39,155 bases of DNA from contig NZ_CALCDX010000101.1 of NCBI RefSeq assembly GCF_937900395.1, forward strand, positions 1 through 39,155. Reading direction: 5' to 3'. Each line of letters begins with the position of its first letter. The first letter of the stretch is position 1. The translations under genes were made by a program, and so were the position numbers. The notes under the pieces are model-generated. The model was not told where the DNA came from. It saw only the letters and a list, made by a program, of their open reading frames with translations, and did not search any database. This document shows positions 6,842 through 13,857 of the stretch, piece by piece. Source of the DNA: an uncultured Caulobacter sp. Lineage in GTDB: Bacteria > Pseudomonadota > Alphaproteobacteria > Caulobacterales > Caulobacteraceae.

Positions 6842-7837
6842 ATGTCCAATACAAAACTGGTGACCCCTACCGAAGCCGCTCGCCTGATCGAGGCGGGGCG
6901 AACCCTGCTGCTGGCCGGCGACGAGACGATACTTTCGTCATTGCCCAACGGCTCATGGATTGGCGGCACCGCGGCCAACTTCATCACCGCTGACGGCGGT
7001 GTCACCGATCAGGCTCACGTCCTGGTGACCGACATCACCGACTATGCCGCTTCGGTCGATGTCCGGGTCTACGACGAAGCCTCTCTTCCCACCCTAGGCG
7101 ACGACTATTCCGACCGTGGCTTCTCCGTGATCATCTTGCCGGGCATGAGCGCCATCCACTCGGCCTTCGCGCGCAATGTCCAGGGCTACGCAGGCGTCTT
7201 CAATTCTCCGCTGATCGGCTGGATCGCCGGCGTTCACCTTTCGGAAGTCGGCGTCCGCGCGCCCAAGAGCTTTGCTGGAGACGGCCTTACGCGCGGCGGC
7301 GAGGCTGTGGTCATGCATGTTACGCTGCCGCAAGGGTTGTCGGCCCACCTCGACATCATCAATCTCTTCAAGCAGGGCGTCGGCCCGGCCATCGAGTTCG
7401 ACGGCGAAGGGTTCGAGGTCGAGGGAAACTGCCGGATCGACGGCAAGGCCGCCAACCTGGCTCGCTTCATCACTGACCAAGGCGTCGACACCCAACTTCC
7501 CCTCGTCGCCGACTTCAATGGCGCGATGATCAACGTCTCGATCCAGTCGGTTGATGTCGAGGCGGGCCGCGTGACGCTCTACGCTCCGGTTTTCAAGGGC
7601 GTGACCTACCGGTTCGCGGAACCCATCTCAGACTACGTCGCGGAGTTCGCGCGCCAGGTGGGGGAGAAGGCCGAACAAAGCACGGTCTTTTCCTGCAACT
7701 GCATCTTGAACTACGCCTATGCGAATCTCGAAGGAAAGCGGACTGGCGACTTCGTGGGGCCCGTGACCTTCGGCGAAATCGCCTACATGCTGCTCAATCA
7801 GACGCTCGCCTACCTCACGGTCGACAAGGTCCACTAG
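6842..7837 (+). CDS. FIST-like (F-box/intracellular signal) domain protein
   Basis: This 331-residue cytoplasmic protein has no signal peptide or membrane helix. Its C-terminus (VFSCNCILNYAY..., then GPVTFGEIAYMLLNQTLAYLTV) follows the FIST_C pattern of FSC near the last third, a Gly-Pro/Phe segment, TFGEI, and an Asn-Gln-Thr end. The middle (HLDIINLFKQGVGPAIEFDGEGFEVEG) fits the strand-rich FIST body. FIST proteins bind small ligands or, in NosP, haem and NO, and pass signals to kinases or chemotaxis proteins. The ATG at 6842 is preferred over GTG 6836 because GAGGAG at 6831-6836 then has normal spacing. Adjacent Cys residues (SCNC) could bind metal. The family match is by eye. Confidence 0.6.
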   Translation: MSNTKLVTPTEAARLIEAGRTLLLAGDETILSSLPNGSWIGGTAANFITADGGVTDQAHVLVTDITDYAASVDVRVYDEASLPTLGDDYSDRGFSVIILPGMSAIHSAFARNVQGYAGVFNSPLIGWIAGVHLSEVGVRAPKSFAGDGLTRGGEAVVMHVTLPQGLSAHLDIINLFKQGVGPAIEFDGEGFEVEGNCRIDGKAANLARFITDQGVDTQLPLVADFNGAMINVSIQSVDVEAGRVTLYAPVFKGVTYRFAEPISDYVAEFARQVGEKAEQSTVFSCNCILNYAYANLEGKRTGDFVGPVTFGEIAYMLLNQTLAYLTVDKVH

Positions 7838-7849
7838 TCTCACCTGGCC

Positions 7850-7877
7850 GAGGGCGTCGCAAAGGCGCGGCGCCCTC
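7850..7877 (+). terminator. hairpin after the FIST-like gene
   Basis: GAGGGCGTCGC (7850-7860) pairs with GCGGCGCCCTC (7867-7877) over an 11-bp stem with one G-U pair and a 6-nt loop, starting 12 nt after the stop codon. It lacks a T-run, as is common in this GC-rich group, so it may be Rho-assisted. Confidence 0.55.
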
Positions 7878-7937
7878 TGGCAACGACACCGCCTATGACC
7901 GGTACACGAGGCGGGCGCGCCGGCATGAAAGCTGGAT

Positions 7938-7951
7938 CAGGCCCGGGCCTG
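7938..7951. repeat. 14-bp perfect palindrome
   Basis: CAGGCCCGGGCCTG lies in the 237-bp gap between the FIST-like gene and the PepSY gene, which converge. Its role is unknown. Being pure GC apart from the ends, it could be chance or part of termination. Confidence 0.25.
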
Positions 7952-8074
7952 GTTGTAGTGCGCGGCATCGCGAGGACCCTATGGGGCTTGTAAGCTACGA
8001 GATGGCGATGACCGCTGGAAGATGAAAATCCGCTTATTGTACGGCGCCTCCCTGGCTCGCCGGCCGGAGCTTCG

Positions 8075-9592
8075 TTAGCGCCTGATGAGGTATCCCCGGG
8101 GCAGGGTGGTTAACGCCAGGGTCAACGCCGCCGCGAGCAGCGCGGCGTCTATCGCCCAGCCGATCGGATCGGCCATAACGCTGACGTATGACGCGCTGTG
8201 CGCGATGGCCGTCAGGGCGAGGAGGCCAGCGCTGATCCGACGCAGCATGATGGACAGTCCGCGTGGAGTCCCGAAGACGGCCGAGCCGCATGCGAACAGG
8301 GTCGCCAAACCCCAGACCGCCACCGGGGCTGGGGTGGGTGATAGCAGGCTGACCAAGGCCGAAAGAGCGTAGGCGAACGGCTGGCTCCAGGCGAAGGCTG
8401 TCCAGAGCCGCTCCCAGCCCGGCGCGGGCCGGCCCTTGTCGCGGTGCCGCGCCAGCCAGATCGCCACGCCGCTGGCGGTGACGGCGGTGAGGCCGAGGCC
8501 CAGAAGGAAATAGGCGATCTTCACTGGCCACCCGCCGAACCAGCCGAAATGCAGCGGGGTCATGGCCGACAGCACGCGGAAGCCCAGCGAGCCGCTCTCG
8601 TATCCGACCTCGCCCAGAATCCGGCTTTCTCCATCGACGACGACCGTCTCGCCACGCGACAGACGTCCCTCGGTGGCGAGATTGATGATGGCGTGTTGAC
8701 CGCGTTCGCCGGGGTGCTCGACATAGATGTAGGTTGGCTGGGCGTCGGGATAGCGAGCCGCGATGTCGGCAAGCGCCGAGCCAACGTCGATGACCTTGGC
8801 GGCCGGTCGTGGATCATCAACGACGGTCGGGCCTCGGAAAAGCGCGTAGGCCTTGCTGGCGTCGCCCTTGAAGGTGGCCAGCGCGAGGACGCCGACGATG
8901 ATCGTGGTCAAGCCAAGGAAGGCCCCGGTCAGCGACACGGCGAGATGGAAGGGCAGGCCCCACACCGAGATGCGATTGTGCAGATCGGCCTCCTGCAGGC
9001 GCTTGGAACCGCCCCAGCGGAAGGCGAAGGCGTCCCTGAACACCCGCGGATGCGACAGTACGCCCGAGACCAGCGACGACAGCAGCGCCACGCCCGTCAG
9101 CCCGACCACGAACCCGCCCCAGGCGCGCGGCAGGTGCAACACCGTGTGGAGCTCGGTCTGGAATTCGGTCCACGGCGTTTGCGCCTCGCCGACCAGCCGG
9201 CCGGCCTGGTCGGCGACATAGGTGCGTTCGCCGCCGGCCGCGTCGTCGCCATGAACGCTCAGGCGCGGATGGTCGGGCGTCGGGAGGCGCACGAGCAGGT
9301 CATGGGCCTTGGGGTTCTTTGCCAGTGTCGCCTGGACAGCCGCGTCCACCGCACTTGGCGAGACGGCGTGCAGAACCGGACCTTCCGGCCGCTCCCAGCG
9401 GGTGAATTCCTGGGTGAACACCGCCACCGATCCGGAGAAGCAGACAAGATAGATCAGGGCCGCGAAGGCCAGGCCCAGGGCCGAGTGACCGGCCAGCATG
9501 GCGCGCACGAACTCAGCGGGAATCTTCGGCCAGATCGGTTTGCCTGCCGGTTTGGTCTTCGCGGCCGCGATCTTGTCGGGAGAAGCGTCCAT
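8075..9592 (-). CDS. PepSY-associated TM helix protein (iron-uptake type)
   Basis: This 505-residue inner-membrane protein belongs to the PepSY-TM group. An N-terminal helix (ALGLAFAALIYLVCFSGSVAVF) leads to the conserved Phe-Thr-Gln-Glu segment. A periplasmic PepSY-like part follows, then HTVLHLPRAWGGFVVGLTGVALL, a second periplasmic part, and MTPLHFGWFGGWPVKIAYFLLGLG. Several more C-terminal helices make it longer than the minimal family. Such proteins accompany siderophore receptors and are thought to act in periplasmic or inner-membrane steps such as ferric-siderophore reduction. Its ATG overlaps the upstream stop by one base (TGATG). It is the last gene of a three-gene receptor operon. 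Confidence 0.85.
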   Translation of the reverse strand: MDASPDKIAAAKTKPAGKPIWPKIPAEFVRAMLAGHSALGLAFAALIYLVCFSGSVAVFTQEFTRWERPEGPVLHAVSPSAVDAAVQATLAKNPKAHDLLVRLPTPDHPRLSVHGDDAAGGERTYVADQAGRLVGEAQTPWTEFQTELHTVLHLPRAWGGFVVGLTGVALLSSLVSGVLSHPRVFRDAFAFRWGGSKRLQEADLHNRISVWGLPFHLAVSLTGAFLGLTTIIVGVLALATFKGDASKAYALFRGPTVVDDPRPAAKVIDVGSALADIAARYPDAQPTYIYVEHPGERGQHAIINLATEGRLSRGETVVVDGESRILGEVGYESGSLGFRVLSAMTPLHFGWFGGWPVKIAYFLLGLGLTAVTASGVAIWLARHRDKGRPAPGWERLWTAFAWSQPFAYALSALVSLLSPTPAPVAVWGLATLFACGSAVFGTPRGLSIMLRRISAGLLALTAIAHSASYVSVMADPIGWAIDAALLAAALTLALTTLPRGYLIRR

Positions 9593-10155
9593 CACAGCGC
9601 CCCCTTCAGAAAGGCTGCGCCCAGGGTCAGGGTCGCGACGCTCGCCAGCACAGCGAAGGCCCGGAGAATCTTGTCGTCGGACAGTGTCCAGGCCATGCCG
9701 CCCGCCCACAGGAACGGCACGATCAGCCCGCCGATGACCATCCGGGTCTGGATCTGGCCGGGTGCGCAGATCGCCACTGCCAAGCCGCAGCCCAGGGCGG
9801 CCACGCCCGCCAGCGGGCCGGCCAGGAAGCCGCGCAGCCAGCCGCGCCAGGCGACGCGGCGGCGGTCCGAGGGTTCGGGCGCCAGCTCTCGCGCGGCCTT
9901 CTTGCGGGCGGTCCGGCGCTCGACGCCGGTCGCCACGAAGGCGAGGATCGCCGTGGATCCCACCGCCAGCATGGCGGAGGGCCCTCGCGCGGGTCCCATC
10001 AAGGGGGCCGAGACGCCGATCGCCAGAGCCATGAGGCTCCAGCCGCCGAGAATGAGCCAAGGCCGCCGCGGGCTGGGTCCGTCCCAGGCGCGTTTCAGCA
10101 GAGCCGCGCCAGCCAGTGGCAGTGGGCTCAGGGCCAGAACCCAGAGCGCGCTCAC
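9592..10155 (-). CDS. hypothetical inner-membrane protein in TonB receptor operon
   Basis: This 187-residue protein has an N-terminal helix (MSALWVLALSPLPLAGAALL), further helices around residues 33-50 and 65-78, a basic loop (ERRTARKKAAREL), and three C-terminal helices. I know no functional name. Proteins of this kind sit between a TonB receptor and a PepSY protein in related operons. The GTG start overlaps the receptor's stop by 4 nt (GTGA), and its own stop overlaps the next ATG, so all three genes are translationally coupled. Confidence 0.7.
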   Translation of the reverse strand: MSALWVLALSPLPLAGAALLKRAWDGPSPRRPWLILGGWSLMALAIGVSAPLMGPARGPSAMLAVGSTAILAFVATGVERRTARKKAARELAPEPSDRRRVAWRGWLRGFLAGPLAGVAALGCGLAVAICAPGQIQTRMVIGGLIVPFLWAGGMAWTLSDDKILRAFAVLASVATLTLGAAFLKGAL

Positions 10156-12479
10156 CAGCGCGTCTCCAGAGTCAGGCCCAGCACGCGGGGCTCGCTCAGC
10201 AGCGCGACACCGAGATCGGCGCGCGTGTACTGGGCGTAGGTCGCGTTCAGCAGGTTCCGGCCGTAGACATAGGCGCCCCAGTGGGCGCTCTGGTAGCCGA
10301 AGCGACCGTTGAAGATCACGCGCTTTTTGACGACGTCATCTTGCGCCTGCTGCAAGCCGGCCGAGGAATAGCTGCTGGACCGGTAGTTCCCGTCCAGGTG
10401 CGCGATCAGGCCGTTGGACCAGCGATGGTCGGCGCCCATCGCCACCGTCCAGTGCGGCGCGTAGGGGAACTCCGATCCCGCCAGGTTGCGCGTGTCGACG
10501 CCCGAAGTGATCGCGAAGTCGTCGAACTTGGTCTTGGTGCGCCCCAGCGAGGCGTACCACGACAGGGCGTCGGTGACGCGCTGGGCGACTTCCAGCTCGA
10601 ACCCATAGAGGTGTGACTTGCCCGCGTTGCGGACCTCGTAGTCGTAGCTGTTCAGGCCCAGGTTCACCGTGACCTGCTGGTCCTTCCAGTCGACATAGAA
10701 GGCGTTGGCGTTGACTGTCAGGGTCCCGTCCAGCCAGGCCGTGCGCAGCGAGGCTTCGTAGTTCCAGGTGTACTCGGGATCGTAGGCGACGACGGTCGAG
10801 CGGGCGATGTTCACCGTCGAGCCGCCGGAGCGATAGCCGCGCTGAGCGACGAAGCTGGTGTTGATGTCCGGCGTCCAGTCGTACTTGACGCCGACCTTGG
10901 GCAGGAAGGCGTTGAAGGTCCGGGCGGTCTTGGGCGCCGATGAGCCCGCCTGGGCCACCATGTTGGTGACAAAGGCGTTCACCAGGGTCACGTAAGGCGC
11001 GTAGGCGCCGAAGGCGGAGGGGGAGGGATAGGCTCCCGTGAAGCGGGCGACCTGGGTGCTGGCGCTGGTGTTCTTCTCGTGGTCGTACCGGAAGCCGCCC
11101 AGCAAGCTCAGCTTGTCGGTCAGGGCGTAGCTGGCGTCGGCGAAGATGGCGCTGGTTTCGATCACCGAAGGCTGGTCGCCCGCGTAGTCCACGGGGATCA
11201 CGGGCAAGGCCGCGATGTAGAGATTGGCGAAGGCGTTGGCCTGGGCGGAGGCGGCGGCCTGCTGGGCGGCCGTGGGGCTGGGGACGCCAGCCAACAGGGT
11301 CGAGGTCAGGGTGTTGACCAGGGTCGCCCGCGGGAAAGCGACGTTGACCTGGCTGGTGGTCTTGTCCTGGGCGTCGCGCTTGGCGTGATAGAGACCGATC
11401 AGGCCCTTCAGGCGCTCGCCGTCATGGTTCAGGCGCAGTTCCTGGGACGCGGTGTCGGTGTGTTGGCCGCGCGCGCCGTAAGAAATTCGAGCCGCCGCGA
11501 AGTCGAGGTCGTAGGTGGCGTCGGTCTTCACCGTGTTCAACGAGGCGATCGCGTTTAAGGTCAGGGTGTCGCCGAGCTTGTAGGCGACGTCGGCCGTCAG
11601 GATGTCGGTCTTGGTCTTGGTGCGCGTCGGATCGCCCGACAGGTCCACCCGGTGTTTGTAGAATTCCGGCGTATCGATCCGGGCGTAGGTGAACTGGTAG
11701 CCCGCGTCGCGGTTGCTGTGGGCGTAGGTCAGGGTCGCCTTGAGATCCGGGAGCGCCGTCGGTGTGAACAGCAGCTTGCCCCGAACGGTCAGGCTGTCCA
11801 GCGCGTCGATGTCGCGCTTCAGCGTCGGATTGTAGATGAAGCCGTCGCTGTCCTTCTTCTCGACCGCGGCGCGGAAGGCCAGCTGATCGGCGACGATCGG
11901 GCCGCCGGCCGCGAAGGCGAAGGTGCGCTCGTCGCCGCTGGCCAGGTTCACGCGGGCTCGGAACTGCGGCGTGTAGGTCGGGTTGGCTGAAGTGATGATC
12001 ACCGCGCCGGCCAGGGAGTTGCGGCCCTGCAGGGTGGATTGCGGACCCCGCAGCACCTCGACTTGGCCGATGTCCCACATCTCCAGCGGGCCGCCATAGA
12101 CCGCTTCGATCGGCAGGGCGGCGCCGTCGACATAGACCGTCGCCAAGCCGCCGGTCCCGCCGCCCGAGACGTTCATATTGCTGACGCCCCGGATCGTGAA
12201 GCCGGTCTTGCCGTAGGTCTCGCTCATGTTCGCCGTGCGGGCGACCACGTCGTAGAAGGTCTGGATGTTCTCGCGCTCGATGCGGGCGGCGGTGGTGACC
12301 GCGACGCTCGTGACGGTCTGTTGCAGCGAACGTGAGGTCTTTTCGCCAGTGACCACGACGGCTTCGACGGCGGTGGACTGGTCATCGCTCGTCGGCGTGG
12401 CGCCGACCTCGTCGGCCCAGGCGGCCTGAGCCAGGCTCAAGATCGTGAAAGAGCAAGCGGTCAGCAGACAACGACGCAT
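10152..12479 (-). CDS. TonB-dependent outer-membrane receptor
   Basis: This 775-residue outer-membrane receptor starts with a signal peptide (MRRCLLTACSFTILSLAQA-AWA). A TonB-box-like VEAVVVTGEK follows, then a plug domain (about 50-160) containing TIRGVSNMN, VEVLRGPQSTLQGRNSLAGAV and IITSANP. A 22-strand-type barrel ends in an aromatic residue (LTLETRW). The ATG at 12479 is chosen because it gives a normal signal peptide; an in-frame ATG seven codons upstream is possible. The substrate is probably a ferric siderophore, judging by the PepSY partner and the upstream Fur-like box. It could be another metal chelate. Confidence 0.9.
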   Translation of the reverse strand: MRRCLLTACSFTILSLAQAAWADEVGATPTSDDQSTAVEAVVVTGEKTSRSLQQTVTSVAVTTAARIERENIQTFYDVVARTANMSETYGKTGFTIRGVSNMNVSGGGTGGLATVYVDGAALPIEAVYGGPLEMWDIGQVEVLRGPQSTLQGRNSLAGAVIITSANPTYTPQFRARVNLASGDERTFAFAAGGPIVADQLAFRAAVEKKDSDGFIYNPTLKRDIDALDSLTVRGKLLFTPTALPDLKATLTYAHSNRDAGYQFTYARIDTPEFYKHRVDLSGDPTRTKTKTDILTADVAYKLGDTLTLNAIASLNTVKTDATYDLDFAAARISYGARGQHTDTASQELRLNHDGERLKGLIGLYHAKRDAQDKTTSQVNVAFPRATLVNTLTSTLLAGVPSPTAAQQAAASAQANAFANLYIAALPVIPVDYAGDQPSVIETSAIFADASYALTDKLSLLGGFRYDHEKNTSASTQVARFTGAYPSPSAFGAYAPYVTLVNAFVTNMVAQAGSSAPKTARTFNAFLPKVGVKYDWTPDINTSFVAQRGYRSGGSTVNIARSTVVAYDPEYTWNYEASLRTAWLDGTLTVNANAFYVDWKDQQVTVNLGLNSYDYEVRNAGKSHLYGFELEVAQRVTDALSWYASLGRTKTKFDDFAITSGVDTRNLAGSEFPYAPHWTVAMGADHRWSNGLIAHLDGNYRSSSYSSAGLQQAQDDVVKKRVIFNGRFGYQSAHWGAYVYGRNLLNATYAQYTRADLGVALLSEPRVLGLTLETRW

Positions 12480-12527
12480 GGAAACCCCCGGACGAAACAT
12501 GACCGAGGGCGCTACTTTAGATAATAT

Positions 12528-12542
12528 TGCAAGTCAATCGCA
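12528..12542. promoter_or_regulatory. Fur-like box before TonB receptor operon
   Basis: TGCAA-GTCAA-TCGCA has the arm-N5-arm layout of alphaproteobacterial Fur boxes (TGCGA-N5-TCGCA), with one arm base changed, inside AT-rich flanks. It lies about 50 bp upstream of the receptor start and shares its architecture with the site before the second receptor at 16035-16059. Iron-responsive repression is inferred. Confidence 0.5.
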
Positions 12543-12578
12543 TTTGCATCTGAGCGCGCGAGCTGGGCGGGTCACGGC

Positions 12579-12767
12579 TCAGCGCCGACGCGCGACCAGC
12601 GCCCAGGCAAGCACAACGATCGAGCCCGCCAGCGCGCCGGCGCCGACCGCATCCCAGACGCCGTCGCCGAGCAGGGCGGCGAGCAGGCCAAAAACGCTCA
12701 GTGACCCGACCCCGATCGGGACCCGGAACACCTGCCACAAGGTCAGATGATGCCCGCCGGACTTCAT
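12579..12767 (-). CDS. small two-helix membrane protein
   Basis: This 62-residue protein has two transmembrane helices (about 16-34 and 39-58) and a terminal ARRR, with an amphipathic start MKSGGHHLTLWQ. It is translationally coupled to the upstream PepSY gene by an ATGA overlap and ends the second receptor operon. No functional name is known to me. Its position mirrors that of the membrane protein in the neighbouring operon. Confidence 0.65.
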   Translation of the reverse strand: MKSGGHHLTLWQVFRVPIGVGSLSVFGLLAALLGDGVWDAVGAGALAGSIVVLAWALVARRR

Positions 12768-13852
12768 CGCGCGCGCTTCCGCTTGGCCAGCCAGAGATAG
12801 AGACCCGACCCCAGAATCACGATCGTGGCGAGGTCCAGCAGCGCCCAGACCACCTTGAGGCCAAGACCTCCGTAGTCGCCAAAGTGCAGGGGCTGCGAGA
12901 GGGACAGCGCCTTCACGTACCAAGGCGTCGGCGCCACCGCCGCGAGCTGGCCCGTCCGCGCGTCGATCAAGGCGGGGGTCGTCAGGTGCGCGGTCAGCGG
13001 CGTGTCGCCATGGAAGAAGACCGCGTAGTGATGATCGGTCGAATAGCTCGAGCCGGGAAAGGCCACGAACTGCAGCGTCATGCCGGGCAGGGCGGCCTTC
13101 GCGCGGTCCACGGCCGCTTGCAGGGAGCTGCGCCGGCCCAGTGGCGCGGGAGCGGCATAGGCGTGCGTCAGCTCCTTCAGCGCGGTGTTCTTCCAATAGT
13201 CGATGATGGGCGTCGCCAGGGTGTTGACGACGCCGGTCGCGCCGACGACCAGCACCCAGGCCACGGTCACCGCGCCCAGCAGGTTGTGATAGTCCAGCCA
13301 GCGCGTCCGCGCCTGCTTGCCAGATCGCACCACGCCGAACGGCAGGCGGCGCATGAATGGCGCGTAGAGCACGACGCCCGAGACCACGGCCGCGATCAGC
13401 AGCAGGCCCATGAGTCCGAGAAACAACATTCCCGGCAGGCCCAGGAACATGTCGGTGTGCAGCTGGAGCAGAAACTCCATGACGGGGTGGCCGGCGACCA
13501 GCGGTGCGGCGTCGCCGCTGGTCTGGTCGATCGGCTGGAAGCTGTAGACGCCCGCCTTGCCGCCCGGCTCGACGCTGGTGACGTTCACCACCGGCCGGTC
13601 CTCGTCGAAGCTCATGAAGGCCGGGACCTCGCCTGGTTTGCGCGCCAAGGCCGTCTCCAGCACCTGGTCGAGGTTCAGCCTGGGCCCGTCCGGACGCGCC
13701 GGCCGCCAGGGCTCGCTGAGCAGGACGTGCTCGATCTCGTGCGTGAACACGAGGGGCAAACCGGTGAGGCACAGCATCAGCAGGAAAGCGGTCGAGACCA
13801 GGCTCGACCACTTGTGAACCCACGACCAGGCGCGGAGCGTCCGGGCCCTCAT
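12764..13852 (-). CDS. PepSY-associated TM helix protein (iron-uptake type)
   Basis: This 362-residue PepSY-TM membrane protein has the usual order. An N-terminal helix holds the conserved WVHKWSSLVSTAFLLMLCLTG-type segment, then THEIEHVLL. A periplasmic domain with LQLHTDMFLGLPG leads into a helix pair, then LDYHNLLGAVTVAWVLVVGATGV, a second periplasmic domain (TDHHYAVFFHGDTPL), PLHFGDYGG and a final helix (ATIVILGSGLYLWLAKRK). The His residues in the helices could bind haem. The gene starts 5 nt after the TonB receptor stop and overlaps the next small gene by 4 nt. A role in ferric-siderophore use is likely. Confidence 0.85.
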   Translation of the reverse strand: MRARTLRAWSWVHKWSSLVSTAFLLMLCLTGLPLVFTHEIEHVLLSEPWRPARPDGPRLNLDQVLETALARKPGEVPAFMSFDEDRPVVNVTSVEPGGKAGVYSFQPIDQTSGDAAPLVAGHPVMEFLLQLHTDMFLGLPGMLFLGLMGLLLIAAVVSGVVLYAPFMRRLPFGVVRSGKQARTRWLDYHNLLGAVTVAWVLVVGATGVVNTLATPIIDYWKNTALKELTHAYAAPAPLGRRSSLQAAVDRAKAALPGMTLQFVAFPGSSYSTDHHYAVFFHGDTPLTAHLTTPALIDARTGQLAAVAPTPWYVKALSLSQPLHFGDYGGLGLKVVWALLDLATIVILGSGLYLWLAKRKRAR

Positions 13853-13857
13853 CCGGT

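Noticed and set aside
8444..10312. Long plus-strand open frame (622 codons) opposite the PepSY and membrane-protein genes
   Set aside because: The minus-strand genes have clear families, helices and coupled starts; this frame is a compositional shadow without any domain.
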